Origin: Gemmatimonadota bacterium
GTDB lineage: Bacteria > Gemmatimonadota > Gemmatimonadetes > Palauibacterales > Palauibacteraceae
DNA length: 64,000 bases
NCBI GenBank assembly: GCA_022820995.1
Contig: JAJEEM010000023.1
Location: 1 to 64,000 of the forward strand
Direction: 5' to 3'
Shown: in pieces, positions 19,145 to 28,187 of the stretch
Numbering within the stretch: position 1 is the first letter of the stretch
Layout: every line of letters begins with the position of its first letter
Notes under the pieces: generated by a model
What the model saw: only the letters and a program-made list of their open reading frames with translations
Database searches by the model: none
Told to the model about the DNA's origin: nothing
Position numbers and translations under genes: made by a program

Positions 19145-20917
19145 ATGCCAAACGCCCTGCTGCTCTACCCCAGGCACCCGCCGACGTACTGGGGCCACGA
19201 CTACGCCCTGGATCTCATGGGCATCAGGGCGGCCTTTCCTCCTCTCGGCCTGCTCACCGTCGCCGCGATGTTTCCGTCGCGGTATAACCTGCGCGTGGTC
19301 GACCTGAACGTGACTCCGCTCGAGGACGCCGACCTGGAGTGGGCGGACCTGGCCTTCACGTCGAGCATGATCCCGCAACGCCCCTCGCTGGAGCAGATCG
19401 TGGGGCGCTGCAACCGCGCGCGGGTTCCCGTCATCGCCGGCGGCCCGCACCCCACCACCTTTCACGAGGAGATGGAGGGCGTCGATCACTTTGTGCTCGA
19501 TGAGGTCGAGGAGACCTTCCCCACCTTTCTTCGCGACCTGGAGAACGGCGCCGCAAAGGCCGTCTATCGCGCCCCGAGGAAGCCTGATGTGACCCTCGCT
19601 CCGCTGCCCCGTTTCGACCTCATCGACCTGAACGACTACTACTCGATGTGCCTGCAGTTCTCGCGGGGGTGCCCCTTCGACTGTGAGTTCTGTGACATCA
19701 CGAAGCTGTACGGCCGCGTGTCCCGAACGAAATCCCCGGAACAGATGGTTGCCGAGTTCGACCTCCTGTATGGCCTGGGATGGCGGGGTCCTCTCTTTCT
19801 CGTCGACGACAACTTCATCGGCAACAAGCGCGAGGTCTCAAGGCTCCTCCCGGCGATCGCAGAATGGCAAAAGGAGCGCGACCACCCCTTCTCCCTGTTC
19901 ACGGAAGCGAGCGTCAATCTCGTCCGAATGGACGACTTGATGGATGTCATGATCGAGGCCGGTTTCGACTCCGTCTTCCTGGGAATCGAGACGCCCAACC
20001 CGAAGGCTCTCAAGAAGATGAAGAAGCCTCAGAACATCGACATGCGCGATGACGACTACCTGTTCAAGGCTGTGCGAAAGATCCAGGGGAAGGGCATGCA
20101 GGTTCTCGGCGGCTTCATTCTCGGGCTCGACGACGACGACGACAACGCGTTCGATGCCCAGATCGATTTCATTCAGCAAGCCGGGATTCCGATGGCACTG
20201 ATCGGGTTGCTGACCGCACTCAAGGGAACGAATCTCTGGACCCGGCTGGAGCGGGAGAATCGATTGTTGGACAAAGCTGTCGAAATCGACGACACCTCCC
20301 TGAACTTCAAGCCGCAAATGGACCCCACGACGCTGGTGGAGGGGTATCTCCGGGTCATCGGGACCATCTACGATTCGACGCTGGAGAACTATTTCGACCG
20401 CTGCCTGACTCTGCTGGACCACCTCAATCCCGTACCGCACCTCCACAAGCGTGTGAACGCGCACATCCTCTACGGGGGCATCATGGGAATCCGCCGGCGC
20501 CTCACGCCGGAACAAATCCCGCCGTTTTCACGCTACATCGCCAAGGTCTCCAGAGACCACCCTCGACTCCTGCCGCTGGCCATCAGTCTGGCCGCCACCG
20601 GCCACCACTGCGAGAAGTTCACGCGCCAGCAGACCGCTCTCCGCAGCTTCAAGGACTACCTGAAGTCGGAGTCGGCGGCGTTCCATGAAGCCGGACGGGA
20701 TCCCGGTTCAGTCGCCGGCCCGGAGGACCCTCTCGTACGGAAGGCTCTGCAACGGGCCAAGAGGCGCCGGAACGCCATCCCCGGTGAATTCCGGTTTACG
20801 GGAGACGGTGTCGGCGAGGCTCTGGCGGACTTCGAGCTTGCGTTGATTTCGGAGCCGAGACCCGCCGGACCGTCGAAGGCGACGCTGCCGGTTCTCGGGG
20901 CCACGACGCGCTCCTGA
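19145..20917 (+). CDS. B12-binding domain radical SAM protein
   Basis: A 590-residue class B-type radical SAM enzyme. An N-terminal Rossmann-like cobalamin-binding region (about residues 1-140, ending VPVIAGGPHPTTF) precedes the radical SAM barrel with the 4Fe-4S motif SRGCPFDCEFCD (CxxxCxxC, about residues 178-188) and a further helical C-terminal domain of the DUF4070 kind. Enzymes of this architecture usually methylate unactivated carbon or phosphorus, or rearrange carbon skeletons; HpnP hopanoid methylase is one example. Its place directly before a PKS with a degenerate methyltransferase domain makes a tailoring methylation role an attractive but unproven inference. Confidence 0.88.
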   Translation: MPNALLLYPRHPPTYWGHDYALDLMGIRAAFPPLGLLTVAAMFPSRYNLRVVDLNVTPLEDADLEWADLAFTSSMIPQRPSLEQIVGRCNRARVPVIAGGPHPTTFHEEMEGVDHFVLDEVEETFPTFLRDLENGAAKAVYRAPRKPDVTLAPLPRFDLIDLNDYYSMCLQFSRGCPFDCEFCDITKLYGRVSRTKSPEQMVAEFDLLYGLGWRGPLFLVDDNFIGNKREVSRLLPAIAEWQKERDHPFSLFTEASVNLVRMDDLMDVMIEAGFDSVFLGIETPNPKALKKMKKPQNIDMRDDDYLFKAVRKIQGKGMQVLGGFILGLDDDDDNAFDAQIDFIQQAGIPMALIGLLTALKGTNLWTRLERENRLLDKAVEIDDTSLNFKPQMDPTTLVEGYLRVIGTIYDSTLENYFDRCLTLLDHLNPVPHLHKRVNAHILYGGIMGIRRRLTPEQIPPFSRYIAKVSRDHPRLLPLAISLAATGHHCEKFTRQQTALRSFKDYLKSESAAFHEAGRDPGSVAGPEDPLVRKALQRAKRRRNAIPGEFRFTGDGVGEALADFELALISEPRPAGPSKATLPVLGATTRS

Positions 20918-21122
20918 AGGTGACCTTAACCTGGCGGTGGATGGCACGTGCCCTGCTGCGTTCGGGCGGCCTCCGGCGACGTTTGCTGGCGGGGGGACGG
21001 CTCGCTAACGTGGCCGCGGTCATTCCAGCGGCCATTCCGGAAGCGCTCAAAGCAATCTCGATACAACAACAGGCCGGCGTCCCGGCGTCCGCGCTCGGGG
21101 GCGCCCGCCGAGCGGAGGCCAC
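20918..21122 (+). other. Intergenic leader before the PKS gene
   Basis: A 205-nt gap inside an otherwise compact run. A 68-codon frame opens at GTG 20920 and reaches the PKS start, but its composition (Ala/Arg/Leu-rich, no family features) looks accidental. I see no strong promoter. GGAGG at 21114-21118 serves the PKS GTG at 21123, with an unusually short spacing of 4 nt. Confidence 0.4.
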
Positions 21123-24100
21123 GTGACTTCCATCGCGGATACATCCGGCGATCCCATCGCCATCGTCGGCTACGCCTACCGGATGCCCGGCGGCCTCCGC
21201 ACGGACGAAGATTTCTGGCGGCTCCTCAGCAAGCGAGAGGTCGTCCAGGAGTCCGTCACGGAGCGCTACGGCCGGGGCTACCAGCCGATCGGCCGGTTCT
21301 CGGGTCCGGGCCGTTTCGGCAGTCCGTACGAAGGGCTGCTCCGGGATGACCTGGAGCAGCGGATGGATCCGGGTCTGTTCGGCGTCTCACACCATGAAAT
21401 GGCCTATATGGATCCGCAGATCCGGATGCTGCTGGGCTGCGCATGGGAAAGCTGCGAACACGCCGGCTGGAGCCTGAACGCCCTCCGCAACAGCCGCACG
21501 GGCGTCTTCATCGGAGCCCAGGTCGCCTCCACCGCGAACTGGCGCGCCCTGTTCGGGACCAACGAGTTCTCCATCCTGAGCATCGACGCCTCGATGCTGG
21601 CGAACCGGATCTCCTACCATCTCAACCTCATGGGGCCGTCGATCGCGACCTCCACCGCCTGCTCGGCGTCGCTGACCGCGCTTCACACGGCGGTGAACTC
21701 GATGCGTCAAGGCGATTGCGAGCAGGCTCTGGTGGGCGCCGCCACCTACCTGGGGTCCGCCCGCTGCAGCGCCTCCTTCAACGCACTCGGCGTCATTAGT
21801 CCGGATGGCCGGTGCCATTCCTTCGACGCCGACGCCAATGGCTACATGCGGTCGGAGGGCGCGTTCGTGTTCGCCGTGAAGCCGCTGGAGGCGGCCGAGC
21901 GGGACGGAGACCACATCTTCGCGTCGATCGAAGCCACGGCGGTCAACACGGCCGGGACCGCCGATGACGCCGCCGGATTCGCCCAGGGGCGCTACATCAC
22001 GGCGCCGACGCGCCATTCGCAGGTCGAACTCATGCGCGAGGCCTGCGGGCGCGCGGGACTGCGGCCGGAGGACTTCGACTACGTGGAGGCGCACGCGACC
22101 GGCACGGTCGTGGGCGACCGCATCGAAGGAAACGCCATTGCCGAGGCGTTCGGCGGCGTCGAGCGCGAGGCGCCCCTCCGCGTGGCCAGTGTGAAGAGCA
22201 ACGTGGGACACCTCGAGGCGGCGGCGTTCAGCTGTGCGCTGCTGAAGGTCATCCTCATGATGGAGCGGCGGACGTTCGCCCCCATCTCGGAGAACTACCT
22301 GGTTCCGAACCCGGAGATCGATTTCGACCTCGGGCCCATCGAGGTGCAGACCGCCTGCGAGCCGTTCCCGGACCGCCCGGTCGTGGTCGGGATCAACTCC
22401 TTCGGGTTCGGCGGCGCGAACGGACACTGCGTCGTGCGGGAGTACCGGCGGGACCGATCGAGCGAATGGTCGGTGCCGCTGGCGCCCGACGCCGGCTACA
22501 TGATCCCCCTCTCGGCGCGGACGCCGAAGGCCCTCGAGGAGAGCGCGCGACGCCTGCGCGAGTACCTCGAAGGGCGGGAGACCGACCTCTACACGCTGGC
22601 CGGGAATCTGAGCCGGCGCCGCGCCCGGTTCCCCGCGCGCACGGCGTTCGCGGTCCGCAGCCGCTCGGAGCTGGTCGAGGCACTGGACGCCTTCGTGGAA
22701 GACCCCGCCCGCGTCTCCACGGTGGAAGCGGGCGACCGCCGGGTGGCCATGGTGTTCTCGGGACAGGGTACGCAGTGGGCAGGGTGCGGGCGCGATCTCT
22801 ACGACGCGGATCCCGTATTCCGGCGGGTGGTCGATGCCATCGAGGAGGAATGGCGGAAACACTCGGACGCGTCGCTGCGCGACGCCTGTTTCTCGGCGAG
22901 CCAGGAGGAGTTGAACGAGGTTCAGCTCGCCCAGCCGGCCATTTTCATGATTCAGTGTGCCCTGGTGGAGATGCTGGCGGCCTGGGGCGTCCATCCGGAG
23001 TGCGTCGTCGGACACAGTTCGGGCGAGGTCGCCGCGGCGTACGCGAGCGGGGCGATTTCACTCGCCGATGCGACGCGGCTCGTCTACCACCGGGCCACGC
23101 TGCAGCAGCGGGTGGCCGGCTCCGGCCGGATGCTGGCGATCGGCCTCGACCGGCCGGCCGTCGAGGATCTGCTGAGAAACCACCGGCCCGCCGAGGCGGA
23201 GATCGCCTGCGAGAACTCGCCCGCCAACACCGTCATCTGCGGGAAGGAAGCCGCGCTGCGGCCCGTGATGGACGAACTCGACCGGCGCGGCCTGCAGAAC
23301 CGGCTGATCCCCGGGAACATCGCCTTCCATTCCACCGCGATGGATCCGCTGCGCGACGACGCGCTGGAGGCGCTCGCCTTCCTGAACGATCGCGACTTCG
23401 ACGGCGACGTGCCCATGGTGTCCTCCGTCACGGGGGAGACCGTGGAGCGTCTGGACAACGCCTACTGGTGGTCCAACATCCGGAAGCCCGTCCTCTTCGG
23501 CATGGCGATGGAGACCGTGAGGCGGGAATGCCGCCCCGACGTGGTTCTGGAGATCGCCCCCCACGGCGCGCTGCAGCCCCTGATCCGGCAGTGCCTGGAA
23601 GCGGCCGGCCCGGCCGCGGTCTGTCTCCCTACGCTGATGAAGGATGAGGATGCGTGCCCGGGCTTTCAGGAGGCCCTGGGGAACCTCTACCGGGCCGGCG
23701 TCGCGCTGGATTTCACCTCGCAGTATCCGCGTCCGGAACCCATCGCCCATCTCCTTCCCGGCCATCCCAGGGAAGAGACCACGAGCAACGACGACCTCGT
23801 CGACGACGAGATGTTCGTCCAGCGCGGCGAGTATTCCCACGGACCCTTCGTCGGACACCGAGTGGCCTGCGACCACATCCTGTTCGAGGCGCGGCTCTCC
23901 GAGAAGGACTTTCCCTGGCTGACCGACCACCGCGTCCACCGGGCCCCGATCGTTCCGGCCGCCGGATACATCGAACTCCTGCTGCAGGCGTTCTCCGGGG
24001 ACCCCATCAACATCGAGGAGATCGAGTTCCTGCAACACACGCCGGTGAGTCCGACGCCGGTGCGGCTGCAGACCGCCCTCTTTCCCGTGCCCGACGCTCC

Positions 24101-27100
24101 GGGCCAGTACACGTTCACCATCTCCACCCGATCCTTCGAGGATGATGAAGCCGGGACGCTGCACTGCCGCGGAAGGGTGCGGCGCGTGGATGAAAACCAT
24201 GCAGTCGACGCCTTTCCGACGCTGGACGATCTCCTCGCTTCCGATTTCGATCCCTCGCCCCTCGCGACGGGGGAGGAGTTCTACGACCAGATTGAAGCGG
24301 TCGTCGGGGATGCCTTCGAGTTCGGGCCCGAGTTCCGCAGCGTCCAGCGGATCGAGATGGACTCGGGTTCGACGGACATGCTGTTCGAAATCGAGGTCGA
24401 CGAGGAACTGTGGGCGTCCGGCCGCGAGGAGGGATATCTCCTCTACCCCCCGCTTACCGACGGCGGGCTGCAGATTTTCCTGCGCTACCTGATGCGCCTG
24501 CCCGACTTCTTCTCCATGCCGCAGCGGGCGTGCGACATTACGTTCGTGCGCCCCCCGACGGGGCCGCGCATCACCTGCTTTCTCGTCGATACGGGGGACT
24601 GGTTCGACGTGGACGAGCGGGGCCAGTACAACAAACCTCTCGGCGAGCTGTATATCGGGCGGCTCAGCCTCTACGACACCGACACGGGACAACTGCTCGC
24701 CCACATCGGAGAGTATCACTCCTTCAACAGCAATCCGCGCTGGAGCGACGTCCCGGACAGCAAGCACCTCATCCGCTGGCAACCGAAGTTCGTGCCTCCG
24801 GCGCCCCGGATCGGAGACGCGGTCCGCGACGGGGATGTCGATCCCGCCGCCCTCATCGCCGCCCTCGAACAGGGCGCGGCAGGCAGCGCGTACGCCTGTC
24901 ACGTCGTCGAAATCGCCGGCCGCCGGGAGGCGGAACGGACCATGCTCAACCGATGCCTGGAGCATCTCTCCGGCCCCGATGCGCAGAGCGAGTATTGGCT
25001 GCTCGGGGACGACGAGGAATCCACGCACGCACTCTACGAAGCCTTCAATCACCGCGATGCCGCGATTCGCTTCGCCTCGCTGGAAGCCGCGGCGGAGGGC
25101 GCCTCCGAGACGGACATGGCGACGGGTCTGCTACGACCCGCCGCGGCCGAGATCGTTCTTCTGCACCATGACGCGGGCGAAGACGGAGCGGCCGGGGATC
25201 GCTGGTCCGAAGCGTGGGCGCTCCTCGAGCGGCTGGCCGTGCCCGGGGGACTCGCGCTCGTCTCGCATGACGAGGGCGACATCATCGAGCCGGGGAACGG
25301 CTGGAGCACACTTCACGCCGGCCCCCGCGCGACGCTCCTGCAGGCCGCGCAGGAGGATCCCGCGCCGACCGGCGCCGCCGCGGTTTCGGCCGGTACCGCC
25401 GGTCCCCGCTGGGTGATCGGCGAACCCGGCAGCCCGGCCACGGAGTGGATCGCGCAACTCGATCCGACCCAGGCGTACAGCGTCCCCTGGAGCGCCTTCG
25501 AGGACGGTGATTTCGCATCGCTGGAAGTGTGGCCGTGGGGTGCGGACCTCGAGGCGATCGATTTCTTCGTCGGGCCGGCCCCGGACGATCCGACGGGCGA
25601 GCGAGCGGTGTGGCGCCTCGTCGCCTTCCTCCAGGCCCTGGCGCCCCTCCGGCTTGAGAGCGCGAACCGGACTTGTCGCCTGAACGTTGTAACGCAGGGC
25701 GCCGTCTGCGGCGTGGAGGCGCCGCGAGGAAGCGCGCTGTGGGGGGCGGTACGCAGCCTGGCGCTCGAGCTTCTCGCCGAGGACACGAAGCTCGACTTCC
25801 GTCTCGTGGATCTGGGCACGGCGGGCGACCTCGAGACGCTGGCGCGACTCGACGCGTGCGACCCGCGCGAGCGGGAACTGGCTGTCAGGGACGGACGCCT
25901 GTGGGTACCGCGCGTCGTGAGCGTTCGGGATCGTTGGCCGCTCGTGCCCGCGGGCGCAGATCCCCCCTATCGGCTCCGGCTGGACAACCCCGGCCAGGTG
26001 AGCGGCCTGCAGGTGGCGACAACGGCGTTGCCCCGGCTCGGACCCTCCGATGTCGAGATCGAAATGGCCGCGGCGGCACTGAACTTCCGGGATGTCATGG
26101 TCACGCTGGGGCTCCTCCCCGCGCTGGCCTACGAGCGCTCGGCGCTGGGCCGCGAGGTCGGCATCGAGGGGAGCGGGGTCGTGCGCCGCGCCGGCCCGGA
26201 CGTGAAGCGTCTGAGTCCCGGCGACGAGGTGGCCGTCACGACGGGCGGCTGCATCGCCAATCGAATCGTCGTGAACGAGCACCTGGCCTTCCTCAAACCG
26301 CCCGGGCTGAGCATGGAGGAGGCCGCGGCGTCCCTCTCCGTGACCGTGACCGCCTACTACGCGCTCATCCATCTGGCGCGGCTGAGAGAGGGGCAGCGGG
26401 TCCTCATCCACTCCGCGATGGGCGGCGTCGGACAGGCGGCGATCGCGCTGGCGCACCACGTCGGGGCGGAGGTCTACGCGACCGCCGGCAACCGGAGCAA
26501 GCGCGAGCAGTTGCTCGAGATGGGCGTGCGCGGGGCGTTCGATTCGCACAGCCACGGCTGGTACGATGACCTGATGGAGGCCACGGGAGGCGAAGGCGTC
26601 GACGTCGTGCTGAACTCGCTCGCCGGCCACCACATCGCCCTCTGCCTCAAGGCCCTGAGGCCCTCGGGGTGGCACTGCGAGATCGGGAAGGTCGACATCT
26701 TCACGGACAACTCGCTCGGCATGCGGGTCTTCCGCAAGAACCTCCGCTTCGCCGCGATCGACGTCGACCGGTTGATGCTCGACGATCCGGTGCTGTCGCA
26801 CATGCTCTCGCAGGCCTGTCTGGACCTCATGAACGAGGGCGCCGTGCCGCCACCTCGACTCACCGCCTACGAGTACCGCGACTACGCCAGGGCCCTCCGC
26901 CTGATGACGACGGGCGGGCACCAGGGGAAACTGGTCCTGAAGGCGCCGTCCGACCCGGCGGGTAGGGGGTTCGCGATCGCGGACACGCGCCCCTTCCTCG
27001 ACCCCGAGGCCACCTATCTGGTCACGGGCGGGCTGGGTGGCTTCGGGCTGCGCCTGGTGCCGTACCTGATCGCGGCGGGGGCTCGGCACGTCACGCTGAT

Positions 27101-28187
27101 GGACCGCGACCCGGAGCGTCGACGGAGCGTCGAGTGGCTCCGCCAGACGACCACGCTGTCAAAGATGACCGGCGATTACGAGATCGAGATCGTTTCGGGC
27201 GACGTGCGCGACGAGGAGGACGTGCGCCGCTGCATCGCGGGGCTGCAGCGGCCGCTCAAGGGTGTTTTCCACCTCGCCGGGACGCTGGAGGACCGCTCGT
27301 TCCTCGACACCTCCGCCGAGTCGCTGGAGAACGTGTTCGCGCCCAAGGCCCGCGGCGCCCTCAACCTGCACGACGCCACGACCGACTGCGCCCTCGACTA
27401 CTTCGTCCTCTTCTCCTCCATCGCTTCGACGTTCGGGAACGTGGGGCAGGTCAACTACAGCAGCGCGAGCGCTTTCCTGGACGGGCTGGCGGCCTGGCGT
27501 CGCCGGCAGGGGCTGGCGGGGTTCTCGTATAACCTCGGTCCCGTCACGGAGGTCGGGATGGCGGCGCGCAGCCTCCACGTGATGCGCATGATGCGCGCGG
27601 CGGGGATGATGACGGTGAGCGCGAATTTCGCGATCGCCAATCTCGACTACGCCCTGCGCGCTATGGCGCCCGACCCGACGGAGCCCGGCACGCAGGGACA
27701 TGACCACATGGTCACCGCGCTGTTCTCCAACCCGGCGTGGACCGTCGATTCCCCGGACTACATGCGCAACGGGCGCCTGCTCAACAATCAGGCGGCGTTC
27801 GAGGTGAACGTGCGCGGCGAACTGACCCTGGAGAGCGTTGTCGCGCAGATCTCCGCCAAGGTGGCCGAACTTTGCGGGCACGAAGAGGGCGATGTCGCGG
27901 AGCCGCTGTCGAGCTTCGGGCTCACGTCGATTTCAGTCGCCGAACTCGGCGCCTTCATTCAGGCGCAGTACAATCGGCAGGTGAGCGCCCTCGAGCTGAT
28001 GACGACCGCCTCCGCCCTGTCACTGGCGGAGATGATCGTGCACGGAGCCGAGTCGGATGCGGAAGGTGAGGCCGTAGCCGAAACCGATGGATCGGCGGAT
28101 GTCTCACAGCAACGCGTACACCAGGCACGCAGGCGGCGTTCGCCCTTTGCGAACAGGTTGGAGGACCACTTCCCGATCCAGGCATGA
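21123..28187 (+). CDS. Single-module highly reducing type I polyketide synthase (KS-AT-DH-degenerate MT-ER-KR-ACP)
   Basis: A 2354-residue multienzyme. KS: residues about 10-430, active Cys180 (TACSAS), His324 (HATGT) and His363 (NVGHLEA). AT: from about 540, nucleophile Ser632 (GHSSGEV). DH: from about 900, His936, where the usual HxxxGxxxxP reads HRVHRAPIVP with Arg in place of Gly, and DGGLQ as the second acid motif. A vestigial C-methyltransferase lies near 1255-1400: the SAM loop expected as EIGxGxG reads EIAGRREAE. ER: about 1614-1940 (AMGGVGQAAIAL). KR: from about 1960 (TGGLGGFGL, Tyr2112). ACP: about 2225-2300, Ser2269 (GLTS). There is no thioesterase; the next gene, overlapping by 4 nt, supplies a reductase. 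It likely builds a saturated lipid-like chain iteratively. Confidence 0.93.
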   Translation: MTSIADTSGDPIAIVGYAYRMPGGLRTDEDFWRLLSKREVVQESVTERYGRGYQPIGRFSGPGRFGSPYEGLLRDDLEQRMDPGLFGVSHHEMAYMDPQIRMLLGCAWESCEHAGWSLNALRNSRTGVFIGAQVASTANWRALFGTNEFSILSIDASMLANRISYHLNLMGPSIATSTACSASLTALHTAVNSMRQGDCEQALVGAATYLGSARCSASFNALGVISPDGRCHSFDADANGYMRSEGAFVFAVKPLEAAERDGDHIFASIEATAVNTAGTADDAAGFAQGRYITAPTRHSQVELMREACGRAGLRPEDFDYVEAHATGTVVGDRIEGNAIAEAFGGVEREAPLRVASVKSNVGHLEAAAFSCALLKVILMMERRTFAPISENYLVPNPEIDFDLGPIEVQTACEPFPDRPVVVGINSFGFGGANGHCVVREYRRDRSSEWSVPLAPDAGYMIPLSARTPKALEESARRLREYLEGRETDLYTLAGNLSRRRARFPARTAFAVRSRSELVEALDAFVEDPARVSTVEAGDRRVAMVFSGQGTQWAGCGRDLYDADPVFRRVVDAIEEEWRKHSDASLRDACFSASQEELNEVQLAQPAIFMIQCALVEMLAAWGVHPECVVGHSSGEVAAAYASGAISLADATRLVYHRATLQQRVAGSGRMLAIGLDRPAVEDLLRNHRPAEAEIACENSPANTVICGKEAALRPVMDELDRRGLQNRLIPGNIAFHSTAMDPLRDDALEALAFLNDRDFDGDVPMVSSVTGETVERLDNAYWWSNIRKPVLFGMAMETVRRECRPDVVLEIAPHGALQPLIRQCLEAAGPAAVCLPTLMKDEDACPGFQEALGNLYRAGVALDFTSQYPRPEPIAHLLPGHPREETTSNDDLVDDEMFVQRGEYSHGPFVGHRVACDHILFEARLSEKDFPWLTDHRVHRAPIVPAAGYIELLLQAFSGDPINIEEIEFLQHTPVSPTPVRLQTALFPVPDAPGQYTFTISTRSFEDDEAGTLHCRGRVRRVDENHAVDAFPTLDDLLASDFDPSPLATGEEFYDQIEAVVGDAFEFGPEFRSVQRIEMDSGSTDMLFEIEVDEELWASGREEGYLLYPPLTDGGLQIFLRYLMRLPDFFSMPQRACDITFVRPPTGPRITCFLVDTGDWFDVDERGQYNKPLGELYIGRLSLYDTDTGQLLAHIGEYHSFNSNPRWSDVPDSKHLIRWQPKFVPPAPRIGDAVRDGDVDPAALIAALEQGAAGSAYACHVVEIAGRREAERTMLNRCLEHLSGPDAQSEYWLLGDDEESTHALYEAFNHRDAAIRFASLEAAAEGASETDMATGLLRPAAAEIVLLHHDAGEDGAAGDRWSEAWALLERLAVPGGLALVSHDEGDIIEPGNGWSTLHAGPRATLLQAAQEDPAPTGAAAVSAGTAGPRWVIGEPGSPATEWIAQLDPTQAYSVPWSAFEDGDFASLEVWPWGADLEAIDFFVGPAPDDPTGERAVWRLVAFLQALAPLRLESANRTCRLNVVTQGAVCGVEAPRGSALWGAVRSLALELLAEDTKLDFRLVDLGTAGDLETLARLDACDPRERELAVRDGRLWVPRVVSVRDRWPLVPAGADPPYRLRLDNPGQVSGLQVATTALPRLGPSDVEIEMAAAALNFRDVMVTLGLLPALAYERSALGREVGIEGSGVVRRAGPDVKRLSPGDEVAVTTGGCIANRIVVNEHLAFLKPPGLSMEEAAASLSVTVTAYYALIHLARLREGQRVLIHSAMGGVGQAAIALAHHVGAEVYATAGNRSKREQLLEMGVRGAFDSHSHGWYDDLMEATGGEGVDVVLNSLAGHHIALCLKALRPSGWHCEIGKVDIFTDNSLGMRVFRKNLRFAAIDVDRLMLDDPVLSHMLSQACLDLMNEGAVPPPRLTAYEYRDYARALRLMTTGGHQGKLVLKAPSDPAGRGFAIADTRPFLDPEATYLVTGGLGGFGLRLVPYLIAAGARHVTLMDRDPERRRSVEWLRQTTTLSKMTGDYEIEIVSGDVRDEEDVRRCIAGLQRPLKGVFHLAGTLEDRSFLDTSAESLENVFAPKARGALNLHDATTDCALDYFVLFSSIASTFGNVGQVNYSSASAFLDGLAAWRRRQGLAGFSYNLGPVTEVGMAARSLHVMRMMRAAGMMTVSANFAIANLDYALRAMAPDPTEPGTQGHDHMVTALFSNPAWTVDSPDYMRNGRLLNNQAAFEVNVRGELTLESVVAQISAKVAELCGHEEGDVAEPLSSFGLTSISVAELGAFIQAQYNRQVSALELMTTASALSLAEMIVHGAESDAEGEAVAETDGSADVSQQRVHQARRRRSPFANRLEDHFPIQA

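Noticed and set aside
20920-21126. 68-codon frame between the radical SAM and PKS genes
   Set aside because: Low-complexity Ala/Arg/Leu composition, no Shine-Dalgarno, no recognisable domain; more likely a leader region.
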